A DNA stretch of 64,000 nucleotides, from contig NW_023503423.1 in NCBI RefSeq assembly GCF_014529535.1, positions 4,388,473 through 4,452,472 of the forward strand, in the 5' to 3' direction. This document shows positions 12,562-26,565 of this stretch, one piece after another. Positions within the stretch are counted from its first letter, which is position 1; every line of letters begins with the position of its first letter. A program made the translations under genes and the position numbers. The notes under the pieces are model-generated. The model was not told the DNA's origin, did no database searches, and saw nothing but the letters and a program-made list of their open reading frames with translations. The DNA comes from Bradysia coprophila (lineage: Eukaryota > Arthropoda > Insecta > Diptera > Sciaridae).

Positions 12562-13497
12562 TTTAAAGTATTTTGACTGTAGTATATGATTAAGGGGTCA
12601 AGGTTCCAAACTAATTTTTTTTTCTCGACCCTCACGAACCTGTAATAACCAGTTAAAGCCAGTTAAACTGTAAAACTTAAAACTTGGATACCTCCGTCAA
12701 ATCGAAATATTTTTTTGTGGTCTCAACGATTTCAGAAACTTTGATCCAATACCTAAAACTCATCGAACAACTTTTTTGTCAAGAGACCAGAACTACCCAG
12801 TCTATGGAGCTAACTTTGCCTGGACATTTCTTGTTCAATTTTGAAGTGTGGGGCTTTTTGGAGAGGTAATTTCATACCCTACCAGCGACAGCTGGCCGAG
12901 CTCTGACATATCAAAGAATCGATCGCCACAGCTCTAGGAAGCAACTGTACTTTACTCCCAAGTTTTTTTCGCAGAATTTTTCGTATGAATTAATAAGTGT
13001 TTCAAACGATTTGAACGCTTTTTACTCAAGAAATTACAAGACTATGATACCATTGTATGATATGTAACTATATGACTGGATCTGAGTCTTCCCAAATGCA
13101 TCCCAACGCTAGAACTCAAGGAAAAATAGAATTTCCGACAGTTTGTTTGTTGTCTCTTCTGGATTCGAGGAAATATTGATGTGTTTAGATGTCAGTTCCT
13201 AGAATTCCATCTATCCGAAGGGTCACAATTCTTCCCAGGCCTAGAACTCTGGAGGTCACTTCCTAGAATTCCATCACTGTGAAAGGTCTACCTTCTTCCC
13301 AAAGCTAGAATTCAAGGAAAAATAACATTTCTAGCAGTTTTTTCTAGTCTCTACTGGATTTGAGGAAAAATTGATGAATCTGCAGGTCAGTTCCTAGAAG
13401 TCCATCACAACGAAGGGTCCATCTACTTTCCAATGCCTGAACTCAAGTTCGGAAACTTTGACCCCTTAATCACATACTGCAGTCAAAATACTTTTAA
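12562..13497. mobile_element. Inverted-repeat DNA element of about 936 bp with an internal tandem repeat
   Basis: The left end TTAAAGTATTTTGACTGTAG with GATTAAGGGGTCAAGG is matched in reverse complement at the right end (TTAAAAGTATTTTGACTGCA, GATTAAGGGGTCAAAG). Between about 13090 and 13440 a diverged unit of roughly 125 bp (TTCCTAGAATTCCATC..., GCTAGAACTCAAGGAAAAAT) is repeated about three times. No transposase is visible, so it is non-autonomous. Confidence 0.75.
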
Positions 13498-13702
13498 CCT
13501 GTAGAGTTTGTTATATTTTATGCGTTAGCAGAAAAATGCCAAGATCTAACAGCACTGCGTAGTGGTGTTGGCATTTCTCTGTCAGTGTTTGTTATTTGTT
13601 GTTATGATTCTGTTAAAGTGTCAAACCGAATGTTTTTGTTTACCTATTTGTCTGAAAGGAAAAACTGAAAAAGAATAGCGCCAACGCAACATCAACAGAA
13701 TC

Positions 13703-15217
13703 ATGAAAGAAATCATCGCAAAAAGTAACTGTGACAGTAATAATTGCATTTTGTGCATGAAGGCGACATCATCAACAACAAAAATATTCGGTGGACGAGG
13801 TCAGGCTCTCAAAATTGCGGAGAGATTGTCGCAGCATTTCTGGTTTACATTCAACGATGAAGTGGACGAATCACTGGTCGTTTGTGCACTATGTTGGGAA
13901 AAAATTGATCAATTTCATCAATTCTATGAATCGGTTCGAGAAGCTCATCTTCACCAAATCGAAAATCCACCCATGGTTGAACCGAAGGACAAGCCGAAAG
14001 ATGACGACTCTGAGCTACTCGACTGGCAATGGGATAATTGTGATGACACGGACAATACAGTGAATTCAGACGAAGAAAATCCTCCAAAGACAAGCCATCA
14101 GGTGAGTCAATCACCGCTCGATATAGCAATGACTGTCAATGAAAATGCTAAACAATTACAACCACTCGATCAACCCCTGGATTCATTGCCACTCACGGTG
14201 AAACCGCAGAAGATTCCCCGGATGAATGTCAACGAAGGTACTACGGAACCGAGAAACGAAAAGCTGGAAAAACCGAAGACAAAACCAGTTACGATAGACA
14301 TTGAACGACGAGTTGCAGAGTTTTTCCGAATGAATTGTCATCTGTGTGACGAACCGTTGAGCTCGCTGACCAAGGTCTCGAAACATTTCCGAATAAAACA
14401 CAATATGGAGAGGGGATACCTGATATGTTGTTGTAAGAAAAAGGCGAAAGTGCGTAAGGCAGTGATTGAGCATGTGGAGTGGCACATGAACCCAAATTTG
14501 TTTCGATGCGATAACGACGAGTGCTCCAGAACCTTCAACGAGAAACGAGCTTTGCGAAAACACATGATGGAGCATCAAGGGCGAGCCGAAGGCCCATTGG
14601 ATTGTAGTCAGTGCACGAAACAATTCCCGAATCAAGACTCGTTAAAACGGCATGTCGGACGAGTTCATCCGCAGGACAATCAGAAATACACTTGCGACAT
14701 TTGCAAAAAGGATTTTAAGCTGAAAATTACGTTAGAGGCTCACATGAAGTACAAGCATATCGGTACCAGTCAGCAGCATATTTGTGACATTTGTGCCAAA
14801 GTACTGAGTACGAAGCAAAATCTCAAGGAGCACGCCAACACCCACATCGATGTTCCACGCTTGCCATGTGGGATCTGTGGTGCATTGCTGAAAAATGCTG
14901 TCTGCTTAGCCATACACATGAAAAGCCACACCGATACCAAGCAAACTTGTGACATTTGCTTGCAAGTGAAAGCCAACCGGACAGCATTGATGAGCCATAA
15001 ACGACGTGTACACGGTGCGGCAAAGCACAAGTGCACATTGTGTGACAAGTCATTCACCCGTCCGAGTGCGATGAGGGAACATATTGCGACCCATACCGGC
15101 CAGGATTTGTACGTTTGCAACTATTGCCCGCAAACGTTCAAATCCGATTCCAACATGTACAAACACATGAAGCAGGTGCATGCAAAGCAATGGACAATCG
15201 ACCGAAAGCAACGTTGA
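13703..15217 (+). CDS. ZAD / C2H2 zinc-finger protein, single exon, 504 aa
   Basis: An uninterrupted frame of 504 residues. The N-terminus is a zinc-finger-associated (ZAD) domain with its four cysteines at residues 15, 18, 61 and 64 (CILC, CALC). ZAD domains mediate dimerisation and occur in a family expanded in insects. An acidic linker rich in Asp and Glu follows. Nine C2H2 fingers then run to the C-terminus, for example YTCDICKKDFKLKITLEAH and HKCTLCDKSFTRPSAMREH; the first is atypical. It is expected to be a nuclear DNA-binding protein, with unknown target. The closest Drosophila member cannot be named because this family evolves by lineage-specific expansion. The stop is TGA at 15215-15217. 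It is tail-to-tail with the GMC oxidoreductase, about 145 bp between stop codons. Confidence 0.93.
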   Translation: MKEIIAKSNCDSNNCILCMKATSSTTKIFGGRGQALKIAERLSQHFWFTFNDEVDESLVVCALCWEKIDQFHQFYESVREAHLHQIENPPMVEPKDKPKDDDSELLDWQWDNCDDTDNTVNSDEENPPKTSHQVSQSPLDIAMTVNENAKQLQPLDQPLDSLPLTVKPQKIPRMNVNEGTTEPRNEKLEKPKTKPVTIDIERRVAEFFRMNCHLCDEPLSSLTKVSKHFRIKHNMERGYLICCCKKKAKVRKAVIEHVEWHMNPNLFRCDNDECSRTFNEKRALRKHMMEHQGRAEGPLDCSQCTKQFPNQDSLKRHVGRVHPQDNQKYTCDICKKDFKLKITLEAHMKYKHIGTSQQHICDICAKVLSTKQNLKEHANTHIDVPRLPCGICGALLKNAVCLAIHMKSHTDTKQTCDICLQVKANRTALMSHKRRVHGAAKHKCTLCDKSFTRPSAMREHIATHTGQDLYVCNYCPQTFKSDSNMYKHMKQVHAKQWTIDRKQR

Positions 15218-15362
15218 GGACATGGTATACGCCACCGCGTAATGATGCAACAATAGGTATGGTGGACAATTGACAGCGAATAAAGCATTGAAAAACAAAA
15301 TCGTTGCGTATCTCTACGTAGTCTGGTCTGTACGATATAATCCTCAATGCAAACCCAATTCT

Positions 15363-17461
15363 TCAATCATCTTTGACGACAGTGTTCAATTGATCACATT
15401 TTTCCGCTCTCGTTTGGCTTAAGTCATTCAAAAATATGTCGGCGGCATGCCTTCCAATCACACTGAGAAGGACGTTCGGTGTTCCAGCAATTGTAGTCGG
15501 CACAATACTCGCATCGGCGATCCGAATTCCATCGATTCCTGGTATCCTGATGTCGTTTCAAAGATATTTCACATGAGCAGCGAGCGTTCAAATCAGGCAA
15601 CTAAACTCAAGCCTACCTTAAACGGTCGTCGATCACCGACCCCAACGATGCAGTTCCACCGGGATGATGCGACGTTATTGACGAACTTCTTAACAAGCAT
15701 TCCAGATACCGATCATTGGGTGAATTGTCTCGAAAGTCTTTGGCCGTCGGACCAAAGTTTGTACAGTGTCGCAATCGCGGCCAGTGAATTTTTGGTTTCA
15801 ATGACTGAAACACTTCGGATTGAACCAGACGAACAGCCAGTCTGACTGAATCAATCATGCAGTCGATATCGTCCTTTTCGTGCAAATAGTTTGGATCGAT
15901 GAGTGGTGGTGTCTTGGGATTCCTATTTCTCAGAGTCACGGTTCCGCGTGACTTGGGATGATGGCATGAGCAAAGGAAGACAACTCCTTCCTGATTGGAA
16001 TTGTTGTACAGCGGAAAGATCGATCTGAAAGTCTGAACGCCACATATTGCAGTGAAATCATCATTTTCATCAATTGAATATGTCTAGTCACCTCCCTGTT
16101 GTAGTTGCTCACTCCACGGAACAATTTTTCATCTATCGATCCCGTTCCAAACAAACCAACCGCACTACCATTCTGCCTCACAACGAAGCCAATCACTCCA
16201 AAGTTCGAATAGAAACCGGTTCCGTGCAGCAAATACTTTAAAATCTCCCCAGCGCTCATCACTTTGTCCATCGTTAGGCTGATTGGACTGTCAATCGCAA
16301 CGTATAACGGCAAATGAATGTGATCGAATAGATTGGAGCCCAACGATGGCAGATCTTTTACGATCGTTATGTTTAGTGACTTCAGTTCATTGGCTGGACC
16401 AATCCCTGATAGTTTCAAAATTTGCGGTGTCTGATAGGCGCCGGCACTCAAAATGATTTCGTGTTTTGCGTGAACGAGATGAATTTTTTGAAAATCGTTT
16501 TCCGGTGAAATGAGTATGGTCGTAGCTCTGTTCGCAGTGAAGTGGATCTGGAATATTGAAAATGTAAATTCAAAAGAAAGCTCAACCTAAAGATGTCATT
16601 AGCTGACCCACCTTTCGAGCCCTTGTGTTGTGTAAGATTTTTAAATTTTTATTCCGAAAAACTGGCCGCAGATATTTGTGGTAAACGTTCCATCTGATGC
16701 CCTTTTTCGTATGATATTTAGCTAAATGAAAGTCAAGATCCTCGTTCGAATCCTCGAACTCTTCGGCCATTTTCCGAAACTCGTGACTCAATTCTATGTG
16801 GCAATCGGTTATTGATGTTAAATCAGAATCGATCCAACCGTCCTAGAAGAAAGAACCAATTCTGAAAACTTCTGTCTAACCATCCAATCCTTCCACACAA
16901 ACTTCACTGGGCTCGCTCAGATATTTCCTCATGTTCGTGCGTCCCCACCGACTACCACTAAACGTTTCCCATTTATCGAACTCCATTTCAATGTCATCGC
17001 TGTAATGCAACATATAGTTCAGCTGACTAGATCCGCCAAGTCCTTTGCCGCGAGGTAAAAGTTGCCGGCGATTACCGAAACCAGTGGACGAATACCGTTG
17101 AGGTACGGTTCGAAATGCCCAATCGACAGTTGTGTTTTGCTGAAATGTTGTTAACAACGGAATGATTGACAGGGGACCGAATGTCGTTCCTGCCTCGATT
17201 AGTAGCACAGTCACATTGCCCATCGACGAAAGTTTATTTGCAATTACTGAGCCAACAGTTCCGGCTCCAACTATGACAGATGAAAGTAAGGAGTTGTAAG
17301 CGTCAGTTACTTGCTTCTGAATGGACGTTACCTACCTATGATATAATCGAATTCTTTCCGATCCACGTCTTTAATGGCAACTAAATTCGAAATGCGATCG
17401 TAGCCCAAGTAGATCCATCCGAAATATAGGAACATTGAGAAATTCAAGATTACGATGGTCA
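15363..17461 (-). CDS. GMC-family (glucose dehydrogenase-like) FAD oxidoreductase, six exons found
   Basis: Reading on the minus strand, exons 17461-17336, 17270-16903, 16842-16612, 16547-16092, 16032-15617 and 15546-15363 join in phase through GT-AG introns of 59-70 nt and give about 593 residues, the usual family length. Visible motifs are a hydrophobic N-terminal anchor or signal (VTIVILNFSMFLYFGWIY), the FAD dinucleotide-binding YIIVGAGTVGSVIANKL, the GMC signature PRGKGLGGSSQLNYM, the second signature SAGAYQTPQILKLSGIGP, the active-site histidine in SHHPGGTASLG, and the terminal GTPNVLLSV block with the usual asparagine. Such enzymes oxidise sugars, alcohols or ecdysone and are often secreted; the substrate is not predictable here. 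The initiator is unresolved: the first exon found begins TGACC after an acceptor, so the ATG may lie in, or be split by, an upstream exon. The donor at 16902 (GTTTGT) was chosen because it alone keeps phase. Confidence 0.88.
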
Positions 17462-17760
17462 CTGGAAGAAGAAATGTTTTTTTACGGGCGAGTTTCGACT
17501 CAAGGAGATGATGTCACGCGTCTAGAAGGAAATGCCATTCAAAAAAGGGAAATTTCCCGTAGAAATCGCAAGAAATGTCGAGGAAAAGATTAGACTTCGA
17601 GTAGACAAATTGGGGATTTTAGTGGGACGTTCTGTATGTAAAATCAAAATTATTGTTGGGGCATCAATTTTAAAGTCAAATCTTGAACCTATCCGAAGGA
17701 CACAACTTACGTTTGGATCTACAACATTTCAAAGATCACGAAGTATTTTGGCATAGTTGC

Positions 17761-19273
17761 CAGAGCCTAATATTTGGGAATCGTTTTTGAGAATTTTTGG
17801 GATTTTAGGGAATTTTTGGGAATTTAGAGAATTTTTGGGAATTTTGAGAATTAATTTCTTTTCTTTGCATTTTTATAATTAAATGCTCGTAAAAGAACAT
17901 GAAAAGTTCAAAAACCTTTAAAAACTATGAACAAGCAAAAAAAAATTGGATTTTTTTTTAAATTTTAGTGAACTTTTATGCTCTGAAGGATATAATTCTT
18001 GTCGATGTATTCGCACCAGCCAGGGCGTATACTCTACTTGAAGGTCTCTCCAAAGCCGACATTAGTACAACACTACAATAATTTAAGAGCAATCTACATT
18101 CCGACCCCCTATGAAATACTTTTTTGATGATAACTTTTTATTCGAATTATTTTTGAAAAAAGTGGCCTCATCGTTTGGTGCCAGAACATATAAGGTTTCG
18201 ATAGCCACTGGAATTGTCCAGATTGATGTAGTGTACTGGGAAAAGACTCAAAACTCCTAAAATTTGTGTTTTTTGTGATATTTTTTGGACTTTTGAGTTT
18301 TCTCGGCGTAGACTGCATCAATTTTGACAATAAACCGCGAGCGTTAGTCCATATTATTTTTATTTCAATGAACACATCAAAAACACACTGAAAATGTATA
18401 TTGATATTGGAAAAGTGGAATTTGAAATTTTTAATTTCAGTTTAAAAAGCCGCTCCAATTTTCAAAAAATCTCGCGCTTGAAAAAAAAAACAATTTCGTG
18501 ACTTAACAAATTGGGATGTTTTATTTGTTGACAGTTTGTTTTAATTGTGATCACCGAGATAACCAAAAAACCAACACTAACAAACAAAATATTCCTATCA
18601 GCTGACAGATACCTAATATCACATTTCGATTCTTTAGAGTTTCCGTACGTGAGTTCATCATGGCAGTGATTTTTTTAATTAAATTCTATAAAAAAATATA
18701 AAAAGTTTTTATAAAAAAACTAAACTTTTATTAAAAAAGGCTAGCGGTTTATTCTGGTGGCTATCGAAACTTTATATGTTGTGGCACCAAACGATGAAAC
18801 CACTTTTTTCAAAAAATATTCTAATAAGAAGTTATCGAAAATGTTTTTCATAGAAGGTCGGAGTGTAGACTGCCCTTAAAATAATTATTTTTGAGTTATA
18901 GCCGCAAAAAGGTTTTCGGTACCCTCTGACATGCTTTCACCTTTGAACACTTTAACCGAAAATTTAAAAAAATGTTCGAAAAAAATGAAAGATACGATTC
19001 TCTAGAATTGAAGACGAATCTATCACTCCAGAAAATCGGAGACCACTTGTTCCCCTATCACCCCTTGTTCACCTCCAGTTTTGGCGATATGCCGCTTAAG
19101 CTCAATTTACTGAATATATTATATTCAATAAGTTCTGAAATATTTGTTGTTGTTTTTGGGAATTTTAGGGAATTTTTGGGAATTTAGGGAATTTTTGGGA
19201 ATTTTTGAGAATTTTAGGGAATTTTAGGGAATTTTGGGAATTTAGAGAATTAATTCCCAAATATTAGGCTCTG
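17761..19273. mobile_element. TIR element 'CAGRGCCTAATATTTG', copy 2
   Basis: The ends CAGAGCCTAATATTTGGGAA and the complement of TTCCCAAATATTAGGCTCTG mirror each other and match the copy at 10144-12434. The 5-bp GTTGC is present directly outside both ends (17756-17760 and 19274-19278), a convincing target-site duplication. Degenerate TTTTGGGAATTTTAGGGAA arrays sit inside each end (17790-17860 and 19150-19255). The interior holds another foldback (18073-18890) instead of the reverse-transcriptase fragment seen in copy 1. Confidence 0.78.
18073..18890. mobile_element. Foldback element of about 818 bp nested in copy 2
   Basis: The left arm (ACATTCCGACC...CTATGAAA, then CATCGTTTGGTGCCA and GGTTTCGATAGCCAC) reappears in reverse complement on the right (GTGGCTATCGAAAC, TGGCACCAAACGATGA, CATAGAAGGTCGGAGTGT). 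No transposase is visible. The short frame on the minus strand inside it is incidental. Confidence 0.75.
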
Positions 19274-19278
19274 GTTGC

Positions 19279-20029
19279 TTAAATTGCCAAGTAAAGTTCT
19301 TTTTACTCGTATAGATTCAACAACCATGGACGACCTACCAATGATGGATTCACACTAAGCTATTCCGTCCAATTGTGTCTCTTTTGAACTTACGAGATCG
19401 GAAATAAGACGAATAGTTGGTGAGATTACGAATCTCTCCAATCATTACGAACTCCAATAAGATGATCTACCGTCATCAGATGGCAAATGTCTTAACGACT
19501 TCTTATCAAGAACAGGAAAATTTCCCCGATAGAATTAGCAAGGTCAGTAAATAGAGGCAACAAAGGAGCTTTGAGCTCAGTTTCTCAATGGAGAAGCCTC
19601 CTTAGTACATCCCAGATTCCACTAACCAACCATGAACTAGGGACAGGAATATTGGTTGGCACTGCCAACTTGGCAGCCCAATGTCTGAACTTAAAGGCCT
19701 TGCACTGACGCTTTTTAATGATTGTTAGGGCAGATCTGTAGCCGGTTACCCTAGCATCACTTACAATTCTTTAGCGTATTCATTTTGACGAACAACAATA
19801 CGATCACTAGACTGGCCTAAGATTGACGAAAAACTGAATTAAGATTCCGTTCGACGTTAATTGAATTAACAGAAAACAACCACAAAAATCGATACCGTCC
19901 ATCCGTCATCGCAGAAATGTAATTTGAATAAGAAGCAACAGGTGTAACATTGTATACGATATAACCAAATTTATTAGAAACAATTCCACATTCGAACTGA
20001 GAACATTTTGCGTCAAAACCGTAAAAGGT
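19279..20029. other. Intergenic, nothing recognised
   Basis: There is no open frame of note and no obvious inverted repeat. The last part (from about 19900) is presumably the 3' flank and untranslated region of the RLP24 gene on the minus strand. Confidence 0.5.
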
Positions 20030-20673
20030 TCACTCTTTCACCCCGACCATTTCTTGATCACTGTCCAATTCTTCGGCCAATTGTTTTTCCAATGTTCGTG
20101 CATCGACATACTGAATATTCTCTTCGTCTGTGTCATCGTCGCTCATCATGGCAGCATTTTGTGCCGCTTCCTTCGCCTTACGTTCTCGCAAACCAGCTGC
20201 CGGTGATCGAATCAGTGAAATATTCTTTTGCACATCCTTAACGTCCATTTCCACTTCAACGTTGTGGCCTTTACGCAAACGTTTCATTACGAATTCGCGG
20301 GAACGTTTCTCCTTTATTTCGGTAACTCGTGCTGTCGCTTCCAACATTTTCTTCCACGCTTCGCGATTGTATTTGACGGGAATGTTTCGACGTTTCTCGA
20401 AATCGAAGCTCGGGTCCTGTGTGAGTTCTTTGCCGGCTGTTTTGCGTGACGCTTTGGTCCATTTGGTTTTGCGGGGATTCTTTCGCTTTTTGAATGCTTT
20501 GTGACATTTGGATCGACAGAATTTGAAGATCTGTAAAATGAAATGGCTGTTTACACTGAACATCGCAATGACATCGATTTTTTTCCGTTTACCTTGCAAT
20601 CATTCCGGACAAATTGTATACCATGACCGGGATACACTTTACTGCTGCAGAAGTAACACGTTTCGATACGCAT
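20030..20673 (-). CDS. RpL24-like: RLP24 / RSL24D1, 60S ribosome biogenesis factor, two exons
   Basis: Exon 1 (20673-20593, 27 codons) reads [20 protein letters not shown] and joins through a 62-nt GT-AG intron to exon 2 (20530-20030), giving 193 residues, the usual length. The first 65 residues form an L24e-type zinc-binding domain: cysteines in CYFC and later CRSKC, then the basic [17 protein letters not shown] stretch. A coiled, charged C-terminal half follows, ending in an acidic tail. In yeast Rlp24 occupies the eL24 site on pre-60S particles and recruits the AAA ATPase Drg1, which releases it in the cytoplasm; the same role is expected here. The start is the first ATG, and the [11 protein letters not shown] opening is strongly conserved. 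Confidence 0.95.
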
Positions 20674-22091
20674 ATTTTACTCAATTTTTCGGTAAAATAA
20701 ACTCTAATTTAATCACTTCGATGATAACCGACCCATGCACGTTGTGGATTTTGACAGGAAAGAACTGTCATTTTCTTCTCGTGTTTCTCTTCTCCATCTG
20801 ATTCCATTTTCGTGCGTTCCGTTATCGTCGGCGCACACTGCATATGGGAACATACTCCACATTATCGTGAATGATGGAAATGATAGAAAATATTCGCCTA
20901 GTCGGTTGGCCTGTAGAGGCGCCACATTTTTTTATAGTACTTCATTCTCACTGTACTATTTTTTTGTGTAACAACTTCACATTGATTCATTCCCAAGAAA
21001 TGTCACAGCAGTGAAGTTTGTTCGTGAAAAAATAATTCAGTGACAGCAGACTTTTGATGAAGAAAAGTACTAAATTGTAATAGATTTTGCCCTTAGTTTC
21101 TAAACTCCATTCTCCTATTGTTTTAGTGTAACTCGTTGCAACAAAATGGAAAGAAAATCAGTGGACACATAAAGTTACACTCGATAGACGACAAGGTGGC
21201 GCTGTCATCATTTCAACATGTCCTATATGTTTTTGTGGTTTCCTTTGATCGACAGCGCCACCTCTCGATTATAACTCTATGGGTGCTAGCTTCAAATGAC
21301 TTTTATGACATTGGCAAACCTTGTAACACGATTTTAAGATATTTTGCAAAGAGAGATATTTTTGTAACGTCAGAATCAATCTGTGATTTTCCGGATAACT
21401 TCACTACCGAATCTCCGGAAGCTTCCACCTCTCGAAGCAATCTAATTTTTTATATCTCAAAAAGTGAGCTATAAAGAAATGCTAGAGTCAAGATAATTAA
21501 CGCTACTATGAGCTAAATTTATTGAAATTCGCCTGGTCATCGTCATAAACAGCAGCGTGTCTTTCTAATGACTTTTCTCTATAGAAAACTATTTTTTCTG
21601 CACTTCTTTGCGCTCTTTTTTCTGGTAAATAATCATGAAAAGTTTTAGTGGTTTACAAAAAGTAGAGCGTTGACATTATTTATTTCCTGGTCGGCGCGCC
21701 GACTTTTAGTATTATTGATGCCGTAAGTGCGGGCGAAATTCAAAATGGAAAGTGTCTAACAGATTGTGGAATTTGTTATCGTCCCAACCGCAAAAATCAG
21801 CGATGGCACTGCCTTCGAGTCGGTCTTTTGAGATACGAAATTTAAAAATCAAAATAATTTGTTAGGAAATTAAATTTTCGATCACAATGTCCATGAAAAT
21901 ATTGTTCGGTGAAGTGACAAACGTGACCGACTTGCAGCGTCAATCTTTGAGGGTCCTGTGAAATAGTGCTCAAATCAACAATCTATACTTTCTAACGCAG
22001 CGTCATTTTCATACAAAGAAGCGTTGAAATGTATTTTTCGGTTCAGTTTTTCATCGAATCGTTCATTTGAAATTCAAATTACATTTTCTTT
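20674..22091. other. Intergenic; one short inverted repeat
   Basis: No gene is seen. A small foldback at about 21180-21280 has AGGTGGCGCTGTC on the left and GACAGCGCCACCT on the right, about 60 bp apart. The palindrome GGTCGGCGCGCCGACT occurs near 21690, close to the phrase GCCGTAAGTGCG, whose relative appears near 49826. Confidence 0.45.
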
Positions 22092-22099
22092 GTAAAATC

Positions 22100-22312
22100 C
22101 AAGGTTCTGAAAGAACAGGTTAAGACACGCACGAAGGCGGGTGACATACACATTTTGACAAATAGACACATTTTGTTGAACATATCAAGTTGACATTCCA
22201 AACAATCTGTAATGAGTCTGTTCAATAAAAAGCATCTATTTGTCCAAAATTTGTGTGTCACCGCCTTCGTGATCAACTCAGAAGTGTCTTAACCTGTTAT
22301 TTCAAAACCTTG
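22100..22312. mobile_element. hAT-like MITE 'CAAGGTTCTGAAAGAACAGG', copy 1
   Basis: The terminal inverted repeats read CAAGGTTCTGAAAGAACAGG at the left and CAAGGTTTTGAAATAACAGG in complement at the right. GTAAAATC flanks both sides (22092-22099 and 22313-22320), an exact 8-bp target duplication. CA...TG ends with an 8-bp duplication fit the hAT superfamily. The interior is 150 bp and non-coding. The second copy is at 40687-40917. Confidence 0.9.
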
Positions 22313-22501
22313 GTAAAATCTACGTTGGTTGCCCAAACTTTGCCTTTTGCAAAAAAAAAAAAAATCAAATGGAAGTCATGACAATGCGGAAAAAGCTGAA
22401 AACACAAGAAACGTTTCGTGAACTTTTAATTGTAATCAACCTAACCGTCAAATTGGCACAATAATTATCATTTCTTTGCAACTTCCGCAATACGATCACA
22501 T

Positions 22502-22653
22502 AGAGATGCTGATATGACGACTGGGTCCAATGACAATTGGGTTTTTGAGAGAGAATTCATACATTATTTCTCAACTAATTTCAAAATCATTCGACATGTT
22601 CGACATATTCCATCTATCCATCGAAACGACCCAGTCGTCATATTGGCATCTCT
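22502..22653. mobile_element. Short foldback MITE
   Basis: AGAGATGCTGATATGACGAC at the left end is matched by the complement of GTCGTCATATTGGCATCTCT at the right, over about 26 bp with few differences. Non-coding, 152 bp. Confidence 0.75.

Positions 22654-26565
<3,912 letters not shown>

Noticed and set aside
14183-14635. Long minus-strand frames opposite the ZAD zinc-finger gene
   Set aside because: Shadows of the real coding strand, with no domain content.
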